Assembly: GCF_004402535.1 (NCBI RefSeq)
Contig: NZ_SOEY01000006.1
Span: 186,001-250,000 of the forward strand
DNA from: Cryobacterium glaciale
Lineage (GTDB): Bacteria > Actinomycetota > Actinomycetes > Actinomycetales > Microbacteriaceae
DNA length: 64,000 bases
Direction of reading: 5' to 3'
Positions 1-7,850 of the stretch are shown in pieces. Each line of letters begins with the position of its first letter. Within the stretch, counting starts at the first letter, position 1. The notes under the pieces are model-generated. The model was not told the origin of the DNA. It worked only from the letters and a program-made list of their open reading frames with translations, and did not search any database. The position numbers and the translations under genes were made by a program.

Positions 1-960
1 CTCGATGCCCTCGGCAACGCGAACGAACGCACCGAACGGGACGAGCTTGGTGACCTTACCCGGTGCAACCTGGCCAATGGCGTGGGTGCGGGCGAAGACC
101 TGCCACGGGTCTTCCTGCGTCGCCTTGAGCGACAGGGAGACACGCTCCCGGTCGAGGTCAACTTCGAGGATCTCGACGGTGACTTCCTGGCCAACTTCAA
201 CAACCTCGCTGGCGTGCTCAATGTGCTTCCAGCTGAGCTCGGAAACGTGAACCAGACCATCGACGCCGCCGAGGTCGACGAACGCACCGAAGTTGACGAT
301 CGAGGAGACGACGCCCTTGCGAACCTGTCCCTTCTGGAGGTTGTTGAGGAACGTGGTGCGGCTTTCGCTCTGCGTCTGCTCGAGCAGGGCGCGACGCGAG
401 AGCACAACGTTGTTGCGGTTCTTGTCGAGCTCGAGGATCTTCGCTTCGATCTCCTGGCCCAGGTACGGGGTCAGGTCGCGAACGCGACGAAGCTCGATGA
501 GCGAGGCCGGCAGGAAGCCGCGCAGGCCGATGTCGACGATGAGTCCACCCTTGACGACCTCGATGACCGAACCGGTGACAACACCGTCGGACTCCTTGAT
601 CTTCTCCACGTCGCCCCATGCACGCTCGTACTGAGCGCGCTTCTTGGACAGGATGAGGCGGCCTTCTTTGTCTTCCTTCTGAAGAACGAGGGCCTCGACC
701 AGGTCGCCGACCTTGACAACCTCAGAGGGGTCAACGTCGTGCTTGATGGAAAGTTCGCGGGAGGGAATGACACCCTCAGTCTTGTACCCAACGTCGAGGA
801 GGACCTCGTCGCGGTCGATCTTCACAACGGTGCCCTCGATGAGGTCTCCGTCGTTGAAGAATTTCAGAGTCTTTTCGACCGCGGCAAGAAAGTCTTCAGC
901 AGATCCAATGTCGTTGATGGCGACCTGCTTGGGTGCCCGTTCGGTCGTTGCGATTGTCAT
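1..960 (-). CDS. rpsA: 30S ribosomal protein S1, 5' part (3' end outside window)
   Basis: Reading the minus strand from the ATG at 960 gives 320 uninterrupted codons to the window edge, starting MTIATTERAPKQVAINDIG. Successive S1 RNA-binding repeats are visible at about residues 36-105, 120-190 and 205-275, with a fourth beginning near 290 (motifs such as GFLPASLIELRRV and GAFVDLGGVDGLVHVSEL). The protein binds mRNA on the small ribosomal subunit and helps translation initiation. A GGAG ribosome binding site lies about 11 bases before the ATG. The gene is truncated only by the window; nothing suggests it is broken. Co-location with polA is conserved in actinobacteria. The long open frame at 82-987 on the plus strand is its shadow. 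Confidence 0.97.
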   Translation of the reverse strand, partial: MTIATTERAPKQVAINDIGSAEDFLAAVEKTLKFFNDGDLIEGTVVKIDRDEVLLDVGYKTEGVIPSRELSIKHDVDPSEVVKVGDLVEALVLQKEDKEGRLILSKKRAQYERAWGDVEKIKESDGVVTGSVIEVVKGGLIVDIGLRGFLPASLIELRRVRDLTPYLGQEIEAKILELDKNRNNVVLSRRALLEQTQSESRTTFLNNLQKGQVRKGVVSSIVNFGAFVDLGGVDGLVHVSELSWKHIEHASEVVEVGQEVTVEILEVDLDRERVSLSLKATQEDPWQVFARTHAIGQVAPGKVTKLVPFGAFVRVAEGIE

Positions 961-1078
961 GTAGTAGTTGCTCCAGGATGGACATAGTCGGGCCACACAC
1001 GAAAATAGTTCGGGTGTTTTGGATGCTCCGCGGTACAGAACGACCGTGAAACGCTCCGCGCATGGCAGCGGATAAGGC

Positions 1079-1127
1079 GTCACAAATGTGACACTCCATA
1101 CTAGCTACCCGGGGAGATGAGGGGCAA
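1079..1127 (-). promoter_or_regulatory. candidate rpsA promoter with palindromic operator-like site
   Basis: On the minus strand TTGCCC (1122-1127), an 18-base spacer and TAGTAT (1098-1103) form a plausible sigma-A type promoter. The predicted start falls near 1091, inside a perfect palindrome GTCACATTTGTGAC (1079-1092), leaving a leader of about 130 bases before the rpsA ATG at 960. The palindrome position is consistent with an operator, but no regulator can be named. The remaining leader (961-1078) shows no gene. Confidence 0.4.
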
Positions 1128-1155
1128 CTCGAGATCCAGCTGCCCGCAGTCGGTT

Positions 1156-2030
1156 CTACGGAACGACCAGGATACGCCCGGCGGCACCACGCTCGGCATG
1201 GTGGAGCAGTGGTACAGCCAGATGCCGGACCGCGTCGCGGTGAAGGAATACTTGAGGGTCTCGCCCGGCTCGATCGTGCGCATCGGGCCGTCGGGGGCGA
1301 GGGCGCCACCAGCCAGCCGAGCGCCCCAACGCTGAACGCCAGCCAGGCTATCGAAGCGGCCAGGCTCCACCCGGCGAACGTGGTCGGCGGCGCCTGGCCG
1401 GCCTGACGCACAGCCTCGCGCACGACCGGCATGAGGCCGAGCAGGTAGAGCAGGGCGCCCGCTCCGACCCCGAGCGGCAGGCCGGCCAGGCTGGCACCGG
1501 CGGCGACGACCACGCCGGCCGCGAGCACTCCCACGGCGAGGCTCGCGGCGGCGGCCACGTAGTAGCGCACGAGCGAGCCGAAGCGGGTGGGTTTGGCCCG
1601 GCGCAGCTGGCCGCCGAGGAGAACCGCGTGCAGCACCGCGACCGCGCCGACAATTATGCCGCCAACGAGCACCACGGCAAACAGGTCGACGGTCATGCCG
1701 ACCAGCACGAGAATCGCCCCGACGGTGTGCCCGGCCAGGCGAATGATCAGCGACCGGCGCCCACTGAGGGCCGGCCGCCGCACCAGGGTGTCGGCGAAAT
1801 GCTGGCTCCAGATGAGGATCGCAGTGCTGACGGCGCCGAGCAGCAGAAGATGCACCATGAGCCAGTTGGCTCCCAGAAGGCCCTAATGCGCCAATACGAC
1901 GACGCCGAGCACGGCAAGCCAGCCGACGACCACTGCGTTGGTCTGCAGGCACCTGGTACCTGCAGACCACTGCGTTGGTCTGCAGGTACCAGGTGCGGCG
2001 GGCGTGCACGCGGGCGGTGACGGGGCTCAT
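1156..2030 (-). pseudogene. decayed copper oxidase / nitrite reductase-like protein with membrane N-terminus
   Basis: The start MSPVTARVHARRTWYLQTN (ATG at 2030) overlaps the stop of the gene upstream as ATGA, but the frame breaks at a 37-bp insertion around 1950-1996. Removing that insertion restores the frame into several hydrophobic helices (for example MVHLLLLGAVSTAILIW near 1858), interrupted by an in-frame TAG at 1883-1885 where the context suggests a former Trp. After the helices the frame jumps near 1300 to a cupredoxin fragment carrying GIWLYHCSTMP, which resembles a type-1 copper ligand motif, and a last frame ends AERGAAGRILVVP at 1156. The cupredoxin core is missing, so at least one large internal deletion occurred. 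The family call (multicopper oxidase/NirK-like) is from motif memory; that it is dead is clear from the lesions. Confidence 0.72.
1928..1996. repeat. 37-bp foldback duplication forming a 21-bp hairpin
   Basis: A 22-base direct repeat starts at 1928 and again at 1965 (offset 37). Between and after them, 1949-1969 and 1976-1996 are perfect 21-base inverted copies separated by a 6-base loop (1970-1975). The pattern is what one template-switch event during replication would leave: copy, foldback, copy. It shifts the reading frame of the copper oxidase gene by one base. Confidence 0.85.
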
Positions 2031-2850
2031 TGACGGTCTTTTCTGGCGGGGCTGGCGAGCTTGGTGGCCGGCACCGGACCGCGCACGGCCGAGGCCACGG
2101 CGGTCACGATGAACAGCAGCAGGGCCGCGATGTTGAGGGATCCGCCGAGCTGCAGCAGGTCGGACAGACCGCGGGCGTCGCCGAATAGCACTCTCAGCAG
2201 GATCGAGGCGTGCAGCAAGGCGACGGGCAGGTACATGATCGGCCGATACGGTAGCGGGCGGCGCAGCACGGCGGGCAGAATGACGGGGGCGTGGGCCATG
2301 ATCATCGAGAGGGTGAACCCGAGGAGCACCGCGTGGATGACCGTGTCGTAGACCGGGCCACTCGTGGCGGCGCCACCGATCAGCCAGATACCTCCGGCGA
2401 CGACCAGCCAGGCGTAGCCGCTGAGGAGGCAGGCGGCCATGAACCGTGGCAGCCCGGTTGACCGGAGGATACGGCGGGCGACATCGTGCAGGAAGAACCA
2501 GGACACGACCCAGAGCAGCGCCAGGCCGAACAGCCGACGGCCGGCAGGCAGAGGGCAATCGAGACGCATCCGCTCAATGACAGCGATGCCCAGAGCAGAC
2601 CGCGCCGTGGGTGGGTACCGCGCAGAGACACCCGGGCGAGGTCGAGGCGTTCGCCGGCGATCGTCAGTACGAGGAAGGCGCTGAACGCCGGTATCAGGTG
2701 ACCGGAACGTTCGCGAGCCAGAGAATGATCGATCAGGGCACGTTTGGGTTGGAGCCGGGGCTGGGTTCGGGCGGGTGTGCTTGTTTTCGGTCGCGTGCCG
2801 GTCGTTGATAGAGTTCCGGTGTCGGACGGGGACGACTCGGCGGGACGCAA
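2027..2850 (-). pseudogene. frameshifted polytopic membrane protein, partner of the copper oxidase remnant
   Basis: Two frames together make one protein. The upstream frame (from 2850) carries HLIPAFSAFLVLTIAGERL and RRGLLWASLSLSGCVSIAL, and near 2560-2575 the sense continues in another frame with RLFGLALLWVVSWFFLHDVA through to a TGA at 2027. The visible part holds about five hydrophobic segments and a short basic tail. The Pro/Thr/Arg-rich start near 2850 does not look like a normal N-terminus, so the 5' end is probably deleted too. The stop overlaps the next start as ATGA, so the pair was once translationally coupled. From memory, genes of this type sit next to NirK-like copper oxidases in actinobacteria; its function is unknown. 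A shorter internal frame from 2569 could still be read, but would lack the first half. Confidence 0.6.
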
Positions 2851-2933
2851 CAGCCCAGTTTACCGATCCCTAAACTCCCGCCGAGGACTACGTCGGCCGG
2901 ACGCGCGGCCCGGTCGGCTCCGAGTAGCTGCAG

Positions 2934-4607
2934 TCAGGCCAGCGCCGACCGCAGGGTGTCGAGGCCGACGCCGCCGAGGTCGAGGGCACGACGGTGGAAT
3001 GCCTTGATCGAGAAGTTCGCTCCCTCCCGGGCAGCGCACTCGTCCCGCAGCTGCTCCCAAATGCGCTGGCCAACCTTGTACGACGGAGCCTGCCCCGGCC
3101 AGCCCAGGTAACGGTTGACCTCGAACTTCACGAAGCTCTCATTCATGTTCACGTTCCGGCCGAGAAATTCGAAGGCGTAGTCCGCGGTCCACGGACCGGA
3201 GCCGTCTGGCAGGGTCTTGCCGAGGTGCACGCCGATGTCGAGGACGACACGTGCCGCACGCATCCGCTGCCCATCGAGCATGCCGAGCCGGTCGGCCGGG
3301 TCGTCGAGGTAGCCGAGTTGCTCCATGAGGCGTTCGGCGTAGAGCGCCCAGCCCTCGGCGTGGCCGGAGGTGCCTGCGAGCTGACGGCGCCAGGTGTTGA
3401 GCTTGGCCCGGTTGTAGACGGCCTGGCCGATCTGCAGGTGGTGGCCGGGCACGCCCTCGTGATAGACGGTGGTGAGTTCGCGCCAGGTGTCGAATTCGGT
3501 CACCCCGACGGGCACGGACCACCACATGCGGCCCGGTCGGGAGAAGTCGTCGGTCGGTCCGGTGTAGTAGATGCCGCCCTCCTGGGTAGGAGCGATCATG
3601 CACTCGATGGTTTGGATCTCGTCCGGGATATCGAACTGGGTATCGGCCAGATCGGCCACGGCCTTGTCGCTGATGTGCTGCATCCACTCTTGCAGGGCCT
3701 GGGTGCCGTGCAGTTTGCGGCTCGGGTCGGTATCGAGGTAGGCGATGGCTTCGAGCACACTCGAGCCGGGCTTGATCTGATCCGCGACCTTCTCCTGCTC
3801 TTCGACCATTCGGGCGAGTTCTTCGATGCCCCATTCGTAGGTTTCGTCGAGGTCGATGGTGGCACCGAGGAATCGGCGGGAGGCGAGGGTGTACAGCTCG
3901 CGGCCGATCGCGTCGTCTTCGGTCGCCTTGCCTTCGAGCTCGGTGCTGAAGAAGGTCGCCAGTTTGTCGTAGGCGGTGGCGGAGCGGCGTGCGCCGAGGC
4001 CGAGATCCTTGGCGAGGGAGGCGGGCAAGGTGCCGTCGTCCAGGGCCGCGTTGGCAGCGAACTCGGCGAAGAATCCGTCGTTGGCGGCGTGGCGCTTGGC
4101 TTGGATGACCACTTCGCGCACCTGACGAAGCGCCGGTGTCACGCCACGTTCAATGCCGAGGCGGAGCGTCTCGATGTACCCGTCGATGGCGGCGGGAAGA
4201 TTGCCCAATCGCGAGGCGATGTTGGCCCAGTCGTCGACGGTTTTGGCGGGCATGAGGTCGAAGATTTCGCGAATCTCCTGGGCCGGTGAGGCGATGACGT
4301 TGAGGTCGCGCAGCTGCAGCTGGGCGTCGGAGCTTTCCAGGCTGAGCGACAACTCGCTGCGCAGGTCGGTTTGGGTGACCTCGTCGACGCTGTCGACCGA
4401 TAAAGCGGCGTCGAGCCTGGCGATCGTTTTTTTCGCTTCTTCGACGAAGCGTTCGTGACCGGCCGGGGAATAGTCCCCGTAGCGGCCATCGCCCTCGGTG
4501 CGGCCGATGTAGGTGCCGACCGTCGGGTCGAGGTCGACGAGGGTGTCCACCCACTCTTCGGCGATCTGGTCGATGGCCGTCGGAGTGCGCTGGATGTCGT
4601 TTGTCAT
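2934..4607 (-). CDS. DUF885 family protein, putative zinc metallopeptidase-like
   Basis: 557 aa, soluble, with no signal peptide. The family hallmark HEGVPGHHLQ is at about residues 383-392 (H383, E384, H389, H390), followed by GHAEGWALYAERL at about 415, which would supply further metal ligands; this resembles a gluzincin-type metallopeptidase. The substrate is unknown for most of the family. It lies 85 bp downstream of polA on the same strand. No ribosome binding site precedes the ATG; instead TAGGCT ends exactly six bases before it, suggesting a leaderless transcript. 2851-2933 downstream holds no clear terminator. Family assignment is firm; enzymatic activity is inferred. Confidence 0.9.
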   Translation of the reverse strand: MTNDIQRTPTAIDQIAEEWVDTLVDLDPTVGTYIGRTEGDGRYGDYSPAGHERFVEEAKKTIARLDAALSVDSVDEVTQTDLRSELSLSLESSDAQLQLRDLNVIASPAQEIREIFDLMPAKTVDDWANIASRLGNLPAAIDGYIETLRLGIERGVTPALRQVREVVIQAKRHAANDGFFAEFAANAALDDGTLPASLAKDLGLGARRSATAYDKLATFFSTELEGKATEDDAIGRELYTLASRRFLGATIDLDETYEWGIEELARMVEEQEKVADQIKPGSSVLEAIAYLDTDPSRKLHGTQALQEWMQHISDKAVADLADTQFDIPDEIQTIECMIAPTQEGGIYYTGPTDDFSRPGRMWWSVPVGVTEFDTWRELTTVYHEGVPGHHLQIGQAVYNRAKLNTWRRQLAGTSGHAEGWALYAERLMEQLGYLDDPADRLGMLDGQRMRAARVVLDIGVHLGKTLPDGSGPWTADYAFEFLGRNVNMNESFVKFEVNRYLGWPGQAPSYKVGQRIWEQLRDECAAREGANFSIKAFHRRALDLGGVGLDTLRSALA

Positions 4608-4613
4608 GCCAAG

Positions 4614-4619
4614 AGCCTA
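4614..4619 (-). promoter_or_regulatory. leaderless -10 element of the DUF885 gene
   Basis: TAGGCT on the minus strand, six bases, then ATG at 4607. The spacing puts the transcription start on the A of the start codon. There is no Shine-Dalgarno sequence and no good -35. Confidence 0.55.
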
Positions 4620-4692
4620 GAACACGACGACCCCGCCTGAACCCCCCAATTGGGGAAACTGGCCGGTCAACGGCCCAGGATCGGGCCCGTGA

Positions 4693-7371
4693 TCAGTGCG
4701 CGGCGTCGTCCCAGTTGGCGCCGCGACCGACCTGTACCGTCAGCGGAACGAGCAGGTCGGCGGCGGATTCCATATTATGGGTGACCACCTGGCGCAGGGC
4801 ATCCCACTCTCCAGGGGCGACGTCGAAGATCAATTCGTCGTGCACCTGCAGCAGCATGCGGGACTCCATCGAGGCATCCGTCAGATCGGCGGCGATACCG
4901 TTCATGGCGATCTTCATGATGTCCGCCGCTGAACCCTGGATCGGAGCGTTGAGGGCAGCTCGTTCAGCGTTGTCGCGCAGCACTCGTTTGGGGCTGGCCA
5001 GGTCGGGGAAGGGCCGGCGCCGACCGAAGATGGTCTCGGTGTAGCCGTCGACCCTGGCCTGCTCGACGACGTTGCGCAGATAGTCGCGTACCGCTCCGAA
5101 CCGCTCGAAGTAGTCGGTCATGAGCTGCTTGGCCTCTTTGGTATCGATGCGCAGCTGCTTGGACAATCCGAAGGCGCTCAGGCCGTAGGCGAGGCCGTAG
5201 CTCATGGCCTTGACCTTGCTGCGCATCTCGGAGGAAACTTCGGCGGGGTCGACGCCGAAGATGCGCGAACCGACGAAACGATGCAGGTCTTCGCCGGCGT
5301 TGAATGCTTCGATCAGCCCGGCGTCTTCTGAGAGGTGCGCCATGATCCGCATCTCGATCTGTGAGTAGTCGGCGGTGAGCAGGCTTTCGCTTCCGGCACC
5401 GGCCTGGAACGCGGCGCGGATGCGCCGGCCCTCCTCGGTGCGCACTGGAATGTTCTGCAGGTTGGGGTCGTTCGAGGAGATACGGCCGGTCGTGGTGCCG
5501 ATCTGCACGTAGGTGGTGTGGATGCGGCCGGTCGTGTCAATGGCCTTGTCGAGGGTCTCCACGATCTGGCGCAGCTTGGTGGCGTCGCGGTGCTTGAGCA
5601 GCAGGTCGAGGAACGGATGCGGGTTGCTGGCCTGCAGATCGGCGAGAGCGCCGGCATCCGTTGAAAAACCGGTCTTGTTGGCACGGGTCTTGGGCATCTC
5701 GAGCTGATCGAACAATACGTCTTGCAGTTGTTTGGGCGAACCGAGGTTCACTTCGCGGCCGATCTCAGCATAGGCAGCGGCGGCCAGGCTCGCCGTGCTG
5801 GCACCGAGCTCTGCAGACAGTTCGGCGAGCTGCTCGTGCGAGACGCTGACGCCGGCCAGTTCCATGTCGGCCAGGGCCAGCAGGGTCGGCAGCTCGATGT
5901 CGATCAGCAGTGTGAGCGAGCCCGGGTCGAGGGCTTTTTCGACGGCGGCGAACACCCGCAGGGTGTACCAGGCCTGGGCTGGGGCGCCGGACTGCAGGGT
6001 CTCATCGGGGACGAGCTGATTGGGGTCGGCAATGGGCAGGGTTTCGTCTAGGTAGCGCGACACGAGGTCGGCCAGGGTCTTGTCGGGACCACCCGGGCGG
6101 ATGAGCCACGCGCCGACCAGCGTGTCGAAGGCCAGGCCCGTGAACGGGAGGCCGCTGCGGCGCAGTGCCTTCACCTGGTGCTTGGCGTCGTTCATGATTT
6201 TGGGCGCGTCGCTGGCAAGCCAGTTTTCGAGCGGGGCGTAGTCGTCGCGACCTGGCTGCCAGGGCAGGTTGATGGTTTCGGTGGGGCTGGCCAGACCAAA
6301 ACCGATGACCCTGCCGTCCTGCACCTCCACGGTGAGACCCAGCCCGGCCGGATGGGCGGTAGTGGCACGGTCAAGCCAGGACTGGAGTTCCTCGTCGAGC
6401 AGGTCCTGCGCGACGGGTGCCTGAACGGCGGGAACTTCGTCGATGATGGCGATGAGCGCGGAGCCTTCCACCGCCGGGTCTTCACCGGCAAGCTTGAGCA
6501 CCCGGTCGAGCAGGGTCTTGAATTCGAGCCGGGTGAAGATGTCGCGCACGGCGTCGGTGTTCATGGCGCAGCGTTCGAGCGCTGCGACCGCGATGGGCAG
6601 GTCGACGTCGGTCACGAGGCGGTTGAGGCGGCGGTTGCGGATCGCGTTCTCTTTCTGCTCGCGCAGGTTGTTGCCGACGACGCCCTTGATCTCGTCGGCG
6701 TGTTGGAGGATTCCGTCGAGGCTGCCGTACAGCCCGAGCCACTTCACGGCGGTCTTCTCGCCGACCTTGCTGATGCCGATGAGGTTGTCGCTGGTCTCCC
6801 CGACGAGGGCGGCCACGTCGGGGTACTGCCCCGGTTCGATTCCGTAACGCTCGCGCACCCGGGCCGGATCGTAGCGGGTGAGGGCTGAGACGCCCTGGCT
6901 CGCCGGGTAGAGCAGGGTGACGGTCTCGTTGACCAGCTGGATGGCGTCACGGTCACCGGAGACCACGAGCACGTTGTAGCCGGCTGCGCTGCCTTCGACC
7001 GAGAGGGTCGCAAGGATATCGTCGGCCTCGAAGTCTTCCTTGGTGATCGTCGTGATGTTCATCGCGGCGAGGGCTTCCTGCAGCAGCGGAATCTGGCCGA
7101 GGAACTCCGGCGGGGTCGCATTGCGGGTGCCCTTGTACTCGGGGTATTCCCGGGTTCGAAAAGAGGCGCGCGAAATGTCGAAGGCGACCGCGAGGTGGGT
7201 TGGTTTCTCGTTGCGCAGCAGGCTGAGCAGCATCGACAGAAAGCCGTGGATGGCATTCGTATGCTGCCCGGCGTGGGTCTGGAAGCTGTCCACTGGCAGG
7301 GCGAAGAACGCCCGGAATGCCAGGGAATGGCCATCGATGATCATCAGGGTAGGCTTTTCGGAGTCCAACAC
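4693..7371 (-). CDS. polA: DNA polymerase I
   Basis: 892 aa, the usual actinobacterial length. The N-terminal third is the 5'-nuclease (IDGHSLAFRAFFALP, DFEADDILATL, VSGDRDAIQLV). The middle has the 3'-5' exonuclease fold, but its metal-binding acids are gone: LGLTVEVQDG, MNDAKHQVKAL and AWYTLRVFAAVEK stand where D/E, D and D are expected. The C-terminal polymerase has motif A DYSQIEMRIM, motif B (RSKVKAMSYGLAYG) and motif C VHDE. It should therefore do Okazaki-fragment maturation and repair synthesis without proofreading, as known for other actinobacterial Pol I. The start is GTG at 7371 (a TTG at 7368 is possible), with TAGGCT six bases upstream. Confidence 0.97.
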   Translation of the reverse strand: MLDSEKPTLMIIDGHSLAFRAFFALPVDSFQTHAGQHTNAIHGFLSMLLSLLRNEKPTHLAVAFDISRASFRTREYPEYKGTRNATPPEFLGQIPLLQEALAAMNITTITKEDFEADDILATLSVEGSAAGYNVLVVSGDRDAIQLVNETVTLLYPASQGVSALTRYDPARVRERYGIEPGQYPDVAALVGETSDNLIGISKVGEKTAVKWLGLYGSLDGILQHADEIKGVVGNNLREQKENAIRNRRLNRLVTDVDLPIAVAALERCAMNTDAVRDIFTRLEFKTLLDRVLKLAGEDPAVEGSALIAIIDEVPAVQAPVAQDLLDEELQSWLDRATTAHPAGLGLTVEVQDGRVIGFGLASPTETINLPWQPGRDDYAPLENWLASDAPKIMNDAKHQVKALRRSGLPFTGLAFDTLVGAWLIRPGGPDKTLADLVSRYLDETLPIADPNQLVPDETLQSGAPAQAWYTLRVFAAVEKALDPGSLTLLIDIELPTLLALADMELAGVSVSHEQLAELSAELGASTASLAAAAYAEIGREVNLGSPKQLQDVLFDQLEMPKTRANKTGFSTDAGALADLQASNPHPFLDLLLKHRDATKLRQIVETLDKAIDTTGRIHTTYVQIGTTTGRISSNDPNLQNIPVRTEEGRRIRAAFQAGAGSESLLTADYSQIEMRIMAHLSEDAGLIEAFNAGEDLHRFVGSRIFGVDPAEVSSEMRSKVKAMSYGLAYGLSAFGLSKQLRIDTKEAKQLMTDYFERFGAVRDYLRNVVEQARVDGYTETIFGRRRPFPDLASPKRVLRDNAERAALNAPIQGSAADIMKIAMNGIAADLTDASMESRMLLQVHDELIFDVAPGEWDALRQVVTHNMESAADLLVPLTVQVGRGANWDDAAH

Positions 7372-7377
7372 TCCCCC

Positions 7378-7383
7378 AGCCTA
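7378..7383 (-). promoter_or_regulatory. leaderless -10 element of polA
   Basis: TAGGCT, then six bases (GGGGGA), then GTG at 7371 on the minus strand. The purine-rich six bases touch the start codon and are too close to act as a normal ribosome binding site. Confidence 0.5.
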
Positions 7384-7424
7384 CAAGTGTCTTCCTGCGT
7401 GGGCTCTCCTGACCAAAGGTGATC

Positions 7425-7850
7425 ATGTTCAATACGACTGACGACGCACTCGCCTGGGTTCAGCAGCGCGGCGGCGGAGACCTGGCCGACAAGATGGGGC
7501 TGGAGTTCATCGAATTCACCATTGACCGGGCTGTAGCACGGATGCCCGTGGTCGGCAATACGCAGCCCGCCATGCTCATGCACGGCGGCGCCTACGTGGT
7601 GCTCGGCGAGTCGCTCGGCTCGATGGCGGCGAACCTGCACGCCGGACCGGGCAAACTCGCCGTCGGCATTGAGATCAACGCCTCGCACAACCGTTCAGCC
7701 ACTTCCGGTTACGTGACCGGTGTCTGCACCCCGATCCACCTGGGCCGCACACTCACCACCCACGAGATTGTGGTCACGGACGATGCCGGGCGCCGCTGCT
7801 CCACGATCCGCATCACGAACATCATCAAGGATCTGCCGCCGCACACTTAG
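7425..7850 (+). CDS. hotdog-fold thioesterase, PaaI family
   Basis: 141 aa. The central stretch MLMHGGAYVVLGESLGSMAA followed by EINASHNRSATSGYVTGV matches the small PaaI/YbdB/MenI-type acyl-CoA thioesterases: a His-Gly-Gly loop, then a helix carrying the acid residue. It hydrolyses an acyl- or aryl-CoA; the natural substrate cannot be read from sequence (1,4-dihydroxy-2-naphthoyl-CoA is one option in this family). ATG at 7425 is preferred to a GTG at 7419 because AAAGGTGA precedes it at good spacing. It is divergent from polA, and its stop overlaps the stop of the next gene on the other strand. Confidence 0.85.
   Translation: MFNTTDDALAWVQQRGGGDLADKMGLEFIEFTIDRAVARMPVVGNTQPAMLMHGGAYVVLGESLGSMAANLHAGPGKLAVGIEINASHNRSATSGYVTGVCTPIHLGRTLTTHEIVVTDDAGRRCSTIRITNIIKDLPPHT

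Noticed and set aside
82-987. Long open frame on the plus strand opposite rpsA (about 300 codons)
   Set aside because: The minus frame reads clear S1 repeats throughout; the plus frame is the codon-biased antisense shadow common in GC-rich DNA.
1101-2558. 485-codon minus-strand open frame read as a single Arg/Pro-rich protein
   Set aside because: It only stitches together out-of-frame parts of two decayed genes; genuine segments (MSPVTARVH..., MRTIEPGETL...) occur in it but are joined by nonsense.
4644-4655. Palindrome CCCCAATTGGGG between polA and the DUF885 gene as a terminator
   Set aside because: Too short a stem with no loop and no T-run; likely not a terminator.
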